Shown here one piece after another: positions 11,265 to 21,824 of a DNA stretch of 64,000 nt. Under the pieces are notes generated by a model that saw only the letters and a list, made by a program, of their open reading frames with translations, did no database searches and was not told the origin of the DNA. Origin of the DNA: Chelydra serpentina. Lineage: Eukaryota; Chordata; Testudines; Chelydridae. The number at the start of each line of letters is the position of its first letter. Position 1 is the first letter of the stretch. The stretch spans positions 32,971,501 through 33,035,500 of the forward strand of contig JBAIAC010000024.1 in the NCBI GenBank assembly GCA_037349315.1, given 5' to 3'. Both the position numbers and the translations under genes were made by a program.

Positions 11265-11719
11265 ACTCTTCTCACGAGCAACTGCTCACTCAGGAGGTTC
11301 AGGGCCTACTGCAAGTGGAGGAAGTCCCTCAGAAGTACACGGGCAAGGGATTCTACTCCCGGTACTTTCTAATCCCCAAAGCTAAGGCGGGTCTAAGACC
11401 CCTGCTGGACCTGCGACACCTCAACAAATATCTCAAGAAGTTGAAGTCCCTCATGGTCTCCCTGGCCTCCATCATCCCGTCCCTGGATCTGGGAGACTGG
11501 TACACCGCCCTCGATATGAAAGATGCGTATTTCCATGTATCGATATTTCAGGGACACAGACAATTCCTGCGCTTCACGGTGGGTTCCGCTCACTACCAGT
11601 TCACGGTACTCCTGTTTGGCCTGGCTACAGCTCTGAGGGTGTTTACCAAATGCATGGCGGTGGTGGCAGCCTATCTCAGGCAGCGAGGTATCCAGGTTTA
11701 CCCATACCTTGACGACTAG
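11265..11719 (+). pseudogene. DIRS reverse transcriptase domain
   Basis: Open from 10865 to 11719, with the recognisable RT part from about 11265: YSRYFLIPKAKAGLRPLLDL, RHLNKYLKKLKS, YTALDMKDAYFHVSI (first catalytic Asp), HRQFLRFTV, LLFGLATALRVFTKCMAVV and YPYLDD at the end (second and third catalytic Asp). These are the DIRS/LTR-type RT motifs, unlike the CR1 RT. A TAG stop follows the YLDD motif, so the thumb region is cut off from the frame. Confidence 0.88.
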
Positions 11720-12179
11720 CCCATCACGGGCTGCTCCAAGTTTCAGGTCCAACACAACATCTCAGTGCTGCAGCTCACGTGCCGTGCTCTGGGAATGGTT
11801 GATAAATGAGGAATAATCAACATTAGTCCCAGTACAAAGAATAGAATTCATTGGAGCAGTCCTCGACTCCACCCGTGCCAGAGCGTTTCTGCCACAGGAG
11901 AGATTTGAGATGATGGCAAGTCTCATTGCCAGCATCTCTACATATCCCCTCACCACAGCCCAGGTTTGCCTCAAGCTGCTGGGCCACATGGCGACGTGCA
12001 CTTACGTCGTCCGCCATGCGAGGCTCTGATTGCAACCCCTCCAACAGTGGCTGTCAAGAGTCTACACCCCATCCAGAGACCATCTGGACAAGGTCGCCAC
12101 GATTCAACCGAATGTACTTACCTCCCTGCAGTGGTGGACCAATCTGAGGGAGGTTCTGGAAGGAGGTGCGTTTGAGAGT

Positions 12180-12800
12180 CCCCGACCCTTGGTGACTCTG
12201 ATATCACATGCCTCCGACCTTGGCTGCGAACTGTGGGGACCACATCTTGGCACGTTGCGGACCCAAGGGATATGGTCCCCAGAGGAGCCGACACACATAA
12301 ATGTCATGGAGCTCAGGGCAGTCCGCCTAGCCTGCAGAATCTTCCTGCCGCACCTTTCTGATCAAAGTGTGTAGATACTCACAGACAACACAGTCTCGAT
12401 ATTTTACATCAACAGGCAAGGGGGAGCTTGCTTGTCAGCCATCTGTCAGGAAGCGCTTCATTTGTGGGACGTTTGCATCCAGCAAGATATCCACCCGTAG
12501 ACATTGCACCTCCCCGGTGTCAGGAATGCGCTGGTGGATCACCTCAACAGGTCCTTGTTCTCTCCCCATGAGTGGTCCTTCCACCCAGAGGTTGTCCAGG
12601 TGCTCTTCCGAAGGTGGGGGGCTCTGCGAGTGGACCTGTTTGCCACCAGGCAGACCAGGAAGTGCCAGCACTTCTGCCCTTTCCAGGGTTTGGGTAGGGA
12701 CTCCCTCTCCAATGCCTTCTTTCTGTCATGGGAGAGGGATCTGATGTACGCATTCCCACCAATTCCGCTGATCAGCAGAGTCCTACCAAAAGTCAAGCGA
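12180..12800 (+). pseudogene. DIRS RNase H domain, broken
   Basis: The RNase H would degrade the RNA strand during copying. Visible: ASDLGCELWGPHL, WSPEEPTHINVMELRAVRLA (catalytic Glu region), then after a TAG stop at about 12372 ILTDNTVSIFYINRQGG (TDN motif), HLPGVRNALVDHLNRS, WGALRVDLFATRQTRKCQHF and NAFFLSWERDLMYAFPPIPL. These are standard DIRS RT/RNase H landmarks. At least one in-frame stop separates the two halves. Confidence 0.8.
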
Positions 12801-12982
12801 CAAGCTAAGGGTCGTCATGATTGCCCCGTTGTGGCCTCGCCAGCATTGGTTGGGTACACTCATGAACCTGGCTGTGGTGCTCCCATGGCCACTGCTCAGC
12901 CATCCGGATCTCCTCTCGCAAGATCACGGACGGCTCCGGCACCCAGATCTTCCCTCCCTCCACCTCACGGCTTGGTTGCTGA

Positions 12983-13990
12983 GTGGCTGAACCGGGAGGA
13001 AAGGGCATGCTCCAGCCATGTACAGCAGCTCATCTTGGAAAGCAGAAAGCCTTCCACCAGAGCGACTTACCTGGCAAAGTGGAAGCGATTCTCCTGCTGA
13101 GTGGGCATCTCCCCGACGTGGTCGCTGTGCAGTTCATCCTCGATTACCTGCTCCACCATAAGCAACAAGGCCTCGCACTTTCCTCTATCAAGCTGCACTT
13201 GGCAGCCATATCGGCTTTCCACCAGCAGGTCCACTGCAAATCACTGTTCTAACATGACATGTCCATCCGGTTCCTAAAAGGACTAGAGCAGCTGTTCCCA
13301 CCGGTCCAGGACCTGATTCCGCAACTGGGCCTCAGCCTCATTTTCTCAGGGCTCATGGGACCTGCCTCTGAGCCACTGGCCTCCTGCTCCCTTTCACATT
13401 TGTCATGGAAGGTAGCCATTACCTTGGCAAGGCGAGTCTCTGAGATTAAGGCCCTCACGTCGGAGTCCCCTTACACGGTTTTCTACAAGGATCAGGTCCA
13501 GCTGTGACCCGACCCGGCATTCCTGGCCAAGATGGTGTGTCACTTCCATTTTAACCAGGATATCTTTCTCCCGATCCTCTGTCTAAAGGCACACTCAATT
13601 GTGGAGGAGAGGCAGCTGCACACCTTAGATGTCTGGTGCACACTAGCCTTCTACCTGGAGCACACTAAGGCCTTCCGCAAGTCAACCCAACCCTTTATCA
13701 CGACCATGGACAGTATGACAGGCCTACCGGTATCCTCGCAGAGGATTTCTAACTGGATCGTCTCGTGTATCTGGACCTGTTATGAGTTTGCGCGGACCAA
13801 GCCGCCACCTATACTAAAGGCCCACTCAACCAGAGCATAAGCGTCCTCGGCAGCCTTCCTAGTGCATGTCCCCATCCAGGACATCTGCAGGGCCGCCACG
13901 TCATCAGTACACATGTTTGCGATGCATTACGCCATCACCCAGCAGGCCAGAGATGACGCAGGATTCAGCAGAGTTGTGTTGCAATCGACA
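12983..13990 (+). pseudogene. DIRS tyrosine recombinase (phage-integrase-like fold)
   Basis: This enzyme would join the circular cDNA to the chromosome without making target duplications. N-terminal core-binding remnants: KQKAFHQSDLPGKVEAILLL and DYLLHHKQQGLALSSIKLHL. Catalytic part: ARRVSEIKAL (first Arg), LPVSSQRISNWIVSCI, AHSTRA (the HxxR box) and HMFAMHYAITQQA, whose Tyr is the likely nucleophile. Stops occur at about 13250, 13505 and 13838, and one shift lies near the HMFAMHY segment. The full R-HxxR-Y set can still be seen, though the gene is dead. Confidence 0.87.
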
Positions 13991-14026
13991 CGTCCATGAA
14001 CTCCTACCCACCTCCAGTAGCACTGC

Positions 14027-15078
14027 TTGGGAGTCACCTACAATGAAATGGACATGAGCAAGCACTCAAAGAAGAAAAGATAGTTACCTGTTTCGTAACT
14101 GGTGTTCATAGCATCATAGAATATCAGGATTGGAAGGGACCTCAGGAGGTCATCTAGTCCAACCCCCTGCTCAAAGCAGGACCAATCACCAACTAAATCA
14201 TCCCAGCCGGGCTTTGTCAAGCCTGACCTTAAAAACGTCTAAGGAAGGAGATTCCACCACCTCCCTAGGTAACCCATTCCAGTGCTTCACCACCCTCCTA
14301 GTGAAAAAGTTTTTCCTAATACCCAACCTAAACCTCCCCCACTGCAACTTGAGACCATTACTCCTTGTTCTGTCATCTGGTACCACTGAGAACAGCCTAG
14401 TTCCAGCCTCTTTGGAATCCCCCTTCAGGTAGTTGAAGGCTGCTATCAAATTCCCCCTCACTCTTTTCTCTTCTGCAGACTAAATAATCCCAGGTCCCTC
14501 AGCCTCTCCTCATAAGTCGTGCTCCAGCCCCCTCATAATTTTTGTTGCCCTCCGCTGGAGTCTTTCCAATTTTTCCACATCCTTCTTGTAGTGTGGGGCC
14601 CAAAATTGGACACAGTACTCCAGATGAGGCCTCACCAATGCCGAATAGAGGGAAATGATCACGTCCTTTGATCTGCTGGCAATGCTAACAGCCCAAAATG
14701 CTGTTAGCCATCTTGGCAACAAGGGCACACTGCTGACTCTCATCCAGCTTCTCGTCCACTGTAACCCCTAGGTCCTTTTCTGCAGAAATGTGTTCTTTGA
14801 GATGTGTTGCTCATGTCCATTCCGTGACTTGCCCTCCTTCCCCACTGTTGGAGTTTCTGGCAAGAAGGAACTGAGGGTAGGGGGAGCTGGCGGCACCTCT
14901 TGTACCATGCCATATGGGCGCCACTCCAGAGGACACCAGAGCCGGTCCCCTACAGATACCGCTGAGGGAAAAACTTCCGCACTAGCGCATGTGACGATCG
15001 CACACACCTACAATGGAATGGACATGAGCAAGACATCTTGAAGAACACCAGTTATGAAACAGATAACTGTCTTTTTCT
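14027..15078 (+). repeat. DIRS terminal repeat region (inverted and direct repeats)
   Basis: Left arm 14078-14107 (agatagttacctgtttcgta...) continues after the inserted CR1 as ttctttgagatgtgttgctc (14793-14812). The same sequence occurs inverted at about 15009-15075. In addition, acctacaatg-aatggacatg occurs directly at 14037-14056 and 15007-15026. Such nested direct and inverted ends are typical of DIRS elements. Within the arm AGTTAC/GTAACT forms a small hairpin. Confidence 0.8.
14108..14790 (-). mobile_element. CR1 LINE fragment inserted in the DIRS end
   Basis: Minus-strand CR1: the 3' end lies at 14108 (atagcatcatagaatatcag, then ggaagggacctcaggaggtc) and coding remnants run up to 14790. 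On the minus strand one reads [32 protein letters not shown] and [13 protein letters not shown]. The host sequence tgttc occurs on both sides (14103-14107 and 14791-14795), which may be a short target duplication, uncommon for CR1. Confidence 0.95.
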
Positions 15079-15080
15079 GA

Positions 15081-16904
15081 TCTCGTCCTACACTTTATAT
15101 GAAGCAGCTGACTGAGACGAGAGTCAAAAACACCAATCTGGTGTTCTTCAGCCTTCCTCAGTGCCTATGTTCCACATCCATACAACAGAGGCTGGTATAA
15201 CTATGGTTCTGCAGATCCACTGCTTCATAGCAAGCTTGATGTCACAACAACCCCACAGAGGCCTCCGAACAGCCTGAAACATGATAGCATTGCTTCTATG
15301 TGAATATCCACGTCTTTTGAGCATCCTCCAGCACTGTCTGTGATGCTGCCACCTGCATGATATCCTGTCCTGACAGGTTTATATTTAGCTGGTTGTAATT
15401 TGAAGCTGGGGGCTGTTAGATGGTAGTGGCCATCTAACCAGACCAATGTGTGCTGCTTCTTGCCCAACCAGGTGGGCTATCAGCTGCAGCGATTCACCAA
15501 ATTGAGCTAACAGGGCAAAGTCACCAGTGTATGCAAGATCTGAGAGCAGAATGATGTTCGGCTTGATGGCTCCGACAACTGCCACCTCAAGCTTATCCGC
15601 AAGTCAGTGCTGATATTGAACAATGACGGTGACAGAATATAGCTTTGCCAAACTCCTGTGGATATAGGAAACCATGCCGTGCACATACCATTATAGAGCT
15701 TTTTTTATCAATGACATCTTCCCAGGGATGCTGAGACACCTCATCAGATCCCACAAACTTACTTGATATACTGAATCAAAAGGATGACAAAATCTTCTAA
15801 AAAGCACTGTGAATGGCTTATTAAATTTAGCCATCTTCTCAAAAAAGTTGTCTCAAGGTAAAGATCTGCTTGGCAGTGAAATGACCAGGTCAAAAGCCGC
15901 ACTGAGTATCCTGGCCTTTGCCACAAAGTGCATTATTGATTTGAGACAGTCTTCACTTCTGTGTTAATTTCTCTGAGATTGACAATACTGTAGTACCCTC
16001 TATAATTGCTACATTTAGCCTTTAGCACCTTTTTCAACAGATGCAGAATAACCCCCTTCTTCCAGTAATGAGGGATGATATTAGTATGCCAAATAGTCTG
16101 GAAGAGCCTATGCTGCAATGGAACAAAACTCACTTGTTTTCATCAACTCTGGAGCAATGTTACAAAACCCTGGTGCCTTCCCAGACTTTAGCTTATGGAC
16201 TCTGATTCAGATCTCTTCTTGGATGAAGGAAGATGCCTCTACTGGAACTTCATGCCATACTTCAAGTGGAAGAGAGACTACATGGGATGAACAATTGAGG
16301 AATGTCTTGAAATGATCTCATTAATGCAACTGATCCAGCAAGCTTTGGCTGACACTGCCATCCTGATTCTTTATGAAACAAGCTGGTCCCACCTTCCCCT
16401 GTAAACACTGCCAAGCTGAATAGAGGCTATGGAGACGGTGTTTGGCAGCAGCCATTCTAAACTGGCAGCCTGATTTGACCACCAGGATTCCTAATCTTGC
16501 TTACAAAATGACTTGATGACATTCTGAAGTCAAACCTGGTCAGCCTTTGCTTTTGCTCTCAACAAACATGTCCTTAAAGACTTAAATTGTAGCCTTGCTT
16601 TTTTTCTTAGCTCCAACTGTTGTGAGCATCATCTCAGTGTTCCATGGATGATGTTTGGAGCATTGAAGCTCCAGTACTGAGCTGGCAGCACTGATAACTT
16701 GAAACAACACCTTTCAACATCAGATGACACAGGGAGTGAGATATCAGGTTCTAATGCTTCAATGGCCGTAAGCAGTTCAGAACAGAAAGATAACTGCCAC
16801 CGTGGTTGTAATAAAAGGTTTTGGTTGAATCATACTATTTTGGCTTTCTTCGAAGTGGTAGGTGCACTTTTGCCCTCCAGGATCGATATGTTCTTCTACT
16901 AGTG
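15081..16904 (-). pseudogene. Non-LTR retrotransposon (AP-endonuclease type) RT part, inverted relative to its endonuclease
   Basis: On the minus strand there are decayed RT motifs: LKSGKAPGFCNIAPELMK (about 16190-16130), YWKKGVILHLLKK and CSNYRGYYSIVNL (about 16080-15970), then LLSDLAYTGDFALLAQF (about 15560-15500), which corresponds to the catalytic YADD box with Ala-Asp changed. A C-terminal segment near 15180 resembles the usual Y-G-C-E-T-W block (DVEHRH region). This looks like an RTE/Jockey-like LINE, not CR1. Many stops. Its 5' endonuclease portion lies at 17366-18160 in the opposite orientation. Confidence 0.65.
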
Positions 16905-17265
16905 ATCTATAGAATAACTATAAAGGTGTAAAGTGAAAACAAAGTTGGGGGGGGGGGTTATAGCAAAAAAGAGAAGAAGAAAAGTACTAGCTACACTAAA
17001 ACTGACAGGTAAGTCACTATAGAGGGGAGAAGAAGTGAGCTGTGCTGCGGATTCCATCCCAGAGAAAAGGCAGTAGAGAAGGAATTGCGGGGTGGTCGTA
17101 CTGCACAGCACTATATGTATGTCCTGTTCGCAGCGCGAGGTGGGGGAGGTGCACAAGTGCAGCCCGACATGCACTGCTGATGAAGATCTCATCCCAGGCA
17201 CAGGGAGCACTGCCACACCTATAGTGGATCATCTATAGGGGGACAGATCTCAAAGAATCTCATGG
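16905..17265. mobile_element. Probable DIRS terminal fragment
   Basis: The segment ends cacacctatagtggatcatc, then ggggacagatctcaaagaat, which parallels the DIRS end at 15001-15045 (cacacacctacaatggaatg ... catcttgaagaac) in arrangement and partly in sequence. It contains an 11-G run at 16946-16956. No coding content. It separates the two oppositely oriented parts of the neighbouring LINE. Confidence 0.4.
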
Positions 17266-17365
17266 TGAATAACCTCTTTACGTCATGAAGATGTTTACAC
17301 TGAAGCCAACCATCTGTGACAATCTGATCAATTGTTCTTGTAGCTGAAAAGGCCATTCTTCTATC

Positions 17366-18160
17366 CTGTGTATTGATGGCAAATGTAAAATTGGTGCCTG
17401 GAACATTTGAATGTTGTCTGAAACAGCTAAAGCAATCCTTGTCAAGCAGATGAAAAGCTTGAACATTGAGATCTGTGCTTTACACAAAGTGTGACTAGCC
17501 AGGAAATGATGAGAAGAAGTTGAGGACTATATGTTTTTGTTCTTAGGCCGTCCAGGTTGCTTCAGCAAGGAGTAGCTGTTGTACTTTGACCCAATGGGCA
17601 TTGCAGGCCTGGCTAGTGTTAATGAGCAACTTATTAGTGTCAGATTCTGTACCAGCTGTGGGCATCTTACCATTATTGCAGTGTATGGTCCCACCAAAAA
17701 CAAAGCCAATGATGTGGATACAGATAATTTTTACCAGCCACTACAGTCAGTCTTTAATGAAACTCCAAAAAGAGGTTGTCGTAATCCTGGGCACGTTTAA
17801 TGTACAGTTTGGAAAGGATAATGACACCTCAGCGAGTATGTTCAGGAAGTTTGGTATTGGGCAGAAGAACAGGAATGGACAGCAACTGCTGGAGTTTGCT
17901 GCTGCCAGTGACATGGTGATTGCTGACTCACTTTTGCATCACCCAAAGATTCACAAGCAGACCTGATACAGCCCAGATGATTTCACCAAGACTGTTGATC
18001 ATGTCCTCTTTGTCAGCAATCATGGATGTACAAGTTCACAGAGATGCTGAACTTCACATTGACTCTTGTTTCCATGAACAAAAGTATGCCTTTGATTTCA
18101 AAGCCAGCCAGTTAATGGGCAGAAATTACTCAACTGTATTTTTCACTCAAAAAATTTAGT
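17366..18160 (+). pseudogene. AP-type endonuclease domain of a LINE
   Basis: The endonuclease would nick the target DNA to start reverse transcription. Read on the plus strand with frame changes: GKCKIGAWNI, EICALHKV (catalytic Glu region), LTIIAVYGPTKNKANDVD, VVVILGTFNVQFGKDND (GDFN box with the Asp replaced by Thr), LLEFAAASDMVIADSLLHHP and a SPDDFTKTVDHVLFVSNHG block (catalytic Asp-His). This is a LINE EN of the same general type as the minus-strand RT at 15081-16904. Stops, shifts and loss of the catalytic Asp make it inactive. Confidence 0.8.
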
Positions 18161-18689
18161 TACCCCATGCTCACTCTCTCAGCAAGTCCAGAGTACCTTA
18201 GTTGTTCTAGCCCTCAAGTAATTTTTGGATAGCCAAGAAACTGATCATTGGCCAAGAGGAAACTCCACTCTCTAGAAATTGGAGTGGTTTAGCATACAAT
18301 TAATCACTTCATCCAAGATTTGAAGGGTAATACATGGAGAATCTACTAAGAGCATTCTATCACTATGGCAGACAACCAAGCATCAGGTGCTGAGAGCAGA
18401 GATTTATTGGCAAGGCATGCCAAGTCTTGCAGGCAGAGGAATTTTCTGTCCCTAGTTACCACCCAAATTGTTAGGGCTCTTAAATCGGGAGGGGAATAAG
18501 AATGGCAACTGTCAACATCTCTTAACTTTCCACAAATGGTTAACTCGGTTGATGCAGTGGTAGTCTCTTACCTGTACAGCTGCATAAGATGCCTGCCAGC
18601 CAACATGCGATCACTAGTTCTTCATTCATGGCCTTTCTGTCACCAAATTTCCTGAAAATTTTTATTCCCAAACTGTTCTCTATTTTGAA
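18161..18689. other. Unassigned sequence, probably decayed LINE
   Basis: The endonuclease frame fades after about 18160 and no clear motif follows before the CR1 at 18690. It may be the linker region of the same LINE. Confidence 0.35.
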
Positions 18690-19490
18690 TTTAGAAAGCT
18701 ATACTTCAGCTCTACTTCCTGTTACCATATAAGGAGATATATCAAATGGTATCCCACAGTGGTCTGTCCTGGGTCCTGTACTATTCAATATTATCATTAA
18801 TAACTTGGATAATGGATTGGAGAATATGCTTATAATAATTGCTGATGACACCAAGCGGGGAGGGGTTGCAAACACTTTCAAGGACAGTATTAGCATTCAA
18901 AACCACGTTAACAAATTAGAGAATTGGTCTGAAATCAACAAGATGAGATAAATATAAGTGCAAAGTATTACACTTAGGAAGGAAAAATCAAACAGAACTA
19001 CAAAATGGGGAATTACTGATTAGGTAGTAGTATTGCTGAAAAAGATCTGAGGATTATAGCGGATCACAAATTGAACACGAGACAACAATATGATATAGTT
19101 GCATAAAAGGCTAATATTCTGCTCTACTTGGCGCTGGTGAATCCTCAGCTCAAGTACTGTGTCCAGTTCTGGTAGCCACACTTTAGGAAAGAAGTGGACA
19201 AATTGGAGAATGACCAGATGAGTGCTACAAAAATGATAAAATGTTTAGAAAATGTGACCTATGAGGAAAGCTTAAACTGGTCATGTTTAGTCTTGAGAAA
19301 AGATTGAGAGGGGTGGGGGAACCTGATAGTCTTCAAATATGTAAAGGGCTATTTTAAAGAGGATTGTGATCAATTGTTTTCTATGTCCACTGAAGGTAGA
19401 ACAAGAAGTAAGAGGCTTAATCTGCAGCAAGGAAGGTTTGGGTTAGATATAAGGAAAAACTTTCTAACGATAGTTTGTAAACGATGGCTT
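18690..19490 (+). mobile_element. CR1 LINE fragment, heavily decayed
   Basis: Plus-strand CR1 RT remnants: [65 protein letters not shown] and RTRSKRLNLQQGRFGLDIRK, split by many stops. Both ends are lost; the 3' hallmark repeat is absent. It is older than the copy at 7680 judging by the number of breaks. Confidence 0.9.
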
Positions 19491-19859
19491 CTGATTATGT
19501 TGGCTTCCTATCCCTCGAAGTTCTCAGCTGTACCTCTACCTTATTCACTTAGGCCAGCTCAAAGTCTCCATCAATGAGATATTAGCCGCTGTGCCCCCTC
19601 AGGCTTTGAGAGGCTTCCTTCTGAGCTCCTCTATCCCCCTCCCAGTGTGCTCTTTGAGGCCACAGAGTCTAATTTAGAGGAAGGTGGCAGGAAATGGACC
19701 TGAACTCCACTATTGATCCATGCCTTAAGGTGGGCACCTTTCTATGCATGCAAGGAATCCTGACCTGGAGCGTCTCATCCTCTGCAGCCTGTCATTTTTC
19801 TTTGACTATCTGTACATGTGGATTCCACACTTGGTGTGCATGCAAAGGAATCTTTTAAT
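19491..19859. other. Unassigned sequence
   Basis: No recognisable gene or element. It may be the outer part of the DIRS fragment that follows. Confidence 0.35.
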
Positions 19860-20850
19860 CAGTGTTCATTGGAATCCTACATGCCCTGGCACGCCGCTCT
19901 CCACAGAACATAAGGCCTGGAGTAACCCCAACTGCTACTCAGTTCCTTCTTATTGCCTGTGGCAATGAGTTGGAGTAACCTCAGTGTCCTCTTAGTTACC
20001 GAAGCTCTACATGTTACATAGTTGCTGTAATTACTGTATTTTTAATTTTTCTCTGTTATGTTTTAATTAACTTAGTGAATGGGCTGGTGTCTGCACACAC
20101 ACATAGTTAGTTAGAGGTAGGCTTAGTTAGTTCTGGTACCAGGACTAAATTAAAAGTCCAAATTTTAAAATGTACCCATCTTGCAATGCAGCAATCCCTT
20201 TGAATGATGGACATGTTACGTGTCTCTCTTGTTTGGAAGGTTATAGCACTGCAAAATAGGGTGACCAGACAGCAAGTATGAAAAATCGGGATGGGGGTGG
20301 GGGGTAATAGGAGCCTATATAAGAAAAAGACCCAAAAATCGGGACTGTCCCTATAAAATCGGGACATGTGGTCACCCTACTGCAAAATATGTAAATCATT
20401 TCCAAAAACACATCCAAAAGGCCAGAGAGGCACACTTATAGTGGTTCCTGATGGAGAAGTCTGAGGGGGAAATGTAAGATTCAGAAGTTCTCCCAAGGGA
20501 AGTGATTCCTACTCCTTCAAAACCTCACTCTGAGTTCTCCATCCACAAGAGACATCACTTCAGGGTTTCAGAAGTCAGAAAGCTCATTCATCATCTAGGA
20601 GTTCAAAGGCAATCTCAGATACCTTTGGAGCAGTCAGCTACCTCTGCTATTTGTGGGAGGAAAGGAGCACAACTCTGTCTATTTCTTGGCACTGCTCCCC
20701 CTTTCTGGTACCGAGCAAGAGAAAACTAGAGTCATCACAGCAGACTGCTGAATCTGCAGTACCACATTCAACACCGACCCTTGTACTCATCCTGCACCGA
20801 GCAAAACCATTCTCTTCTGAATAGCCTATTCTCTTCTTGTTTTATTCTCA
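19860..20850 (+). mobile_element. DIRS-type 5' fragment (leader and ORF1 start)
   Basis: A leader containing actcagttccttcttattgc and ttagttagttagaggtaggc is followed by an ATG at 20170 that opens YPSCNAAIPLNDGHVTCLSC, a cysteine-rich start, continued after an inserted hAT-like element at 20257-20379 (TAKYVNHFQKHIQKARE). Ser-rich remnants follow to about 20850. The Cys-x-x-Cys pattern and leader resemble DIRS ORF1 as found in turtle elements. Short and decayed; family call moderate. Confidence 0.5.
20257..20379. mobile_element. hAT-type non-autonomous element, 123 bp, with exact 8-bp duplication
   Basis: Terminal inverted repeats TAGGGTGACCAGA at the left and TAGGGTGACCACA read inward from the right. 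The flanking 8-mer ctgcaaaa occurs at 20249-20256 and 20380-20387, an exact target duplication of the hAT size. It contains gggactgtccctataaaatc and no coding capacity. It interrupts the DIRS ORF1 fragment, so it is younger than that insertion. Confidence 0.9.
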
Positions 20851-20938
20851 ACTTTCTCTGCATGTATCCTTGGAAGCTCTTCAATTGGAGGGGAAAGAGA
20901 GGACTGACTAGGGTTTATACAAATAGGAGAGAAATCTC

Positions 20939-21040
20939 ATGAAAGCTTATGCTGAAATAAATTTGTTAGTCTCTAAGGTGCCACAAATACTCCTTTTCTT
21001 TTTGCTGACACAGACTAACACAGCTGCTACTTTGAAACAA
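20939..21040 (+). mobile_element. Penelope-type 3' tail fragment
   Basis: The sequence atgaaagcttatgctgaaat, then ttgttagtctctaaggtgcc, acaaatactccttttctttt and gacacagactaacacagctg matches the tail of the Penelope element at 62871-62935 in the same order and extends about 40 bp further. It is 5'-truncated just after the hairpin region. Confidence 0.75.
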
Positions 21041-21824
21041 CAAAAAGTATTACCTGTAAGTAATTTTCCCTTTGCTATCTTTCCCTCAAGTAGCCACTCT
21101 AAATTCTGAAGTTTGGTCTGACCATTGAAAATTCCTTCTGGCTAGGTTGCTGTAGATGGAAATAGGAGAATTTCTTGATTTGTTTTTTTATTCAAGTCCC
21201 TCCATCCCTGCCCAGGCATTCCAGTCTGTTTCCTCTTTCAATAGAGTTGATGCTATCTGAATATTTCCTTGTGTTTTTTTTATAGACTTTTTAGTCAGCA
21301 AGTTTTGCACTGAGCAGAAACCATCTATCTATCCATCCATCTCCCACTGACAAATGTCATGAGAACTCAACTTTTTTCTTTTCACCGTCTGCTCATGATA
21401 GGACTGATGTCAAATGGCTGAATTAGCAAACAGAGGGTTTTGAAAAATTAAATTAGCAGTTTTGGTTTTGCCAATACCAATGTAATACTTAAATAAAACC
21501 AGTAATATTAAAACATCTGTAGCAGAACAAGAAATTGGGAAGCCTTAAATGCAAAATGAGGGATTGTAAATACATAGCACAAATATGATTACACCCTAAA
21601 GAATGTGTGTGTATAATATAAAAAAATCAGAATGTATAGCAAGATCAAAGAGATGTCAAGTTTTAGAAGTTACAACAGGAGCACTCAAGGCTATAATTGG
21701 ACTGTCATGCACTTGTTAATCATAAACATCCAAGAAAGCAGCCCAAATATTATGGGAGGGCATTGACACTTTCATTGCATTGAAATCTAAACCTTTCAAG
21801 AGGAACAGGTTCTCTCAAGACGGT
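21041..21824. other. Unassigned AT-rich sequence
   Basis: Nothing recognised. No reading frame of interest and no terminal repeats. Confidence 0.5.

Larger units (their letters stand above)
9153..15078 (+). mobile_element. DIRS-type tyrosine-recombinase retrotransposon, decayed
   Basis: DIRS elements are retrotransposons that use a tyrosine recombinase instead of an integrase. Gene order here is gag-like (9170-10868), RT (11265-11719), RNase H (12180-12800), tyrosine recombinase (12983-13990), then complex inverted and direct terminal repeats (14027-15078). All reading frames carry stops or shifts. The 3' terminal region is split by a CR1 at 14108-14790. The 5' terminal repeat is not seen; CR1 sequence begins immediately to the left, so the element is probably 5'-truncated. 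GC content is visibly higher than in the flanking DNA. Confidence 0.9.
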
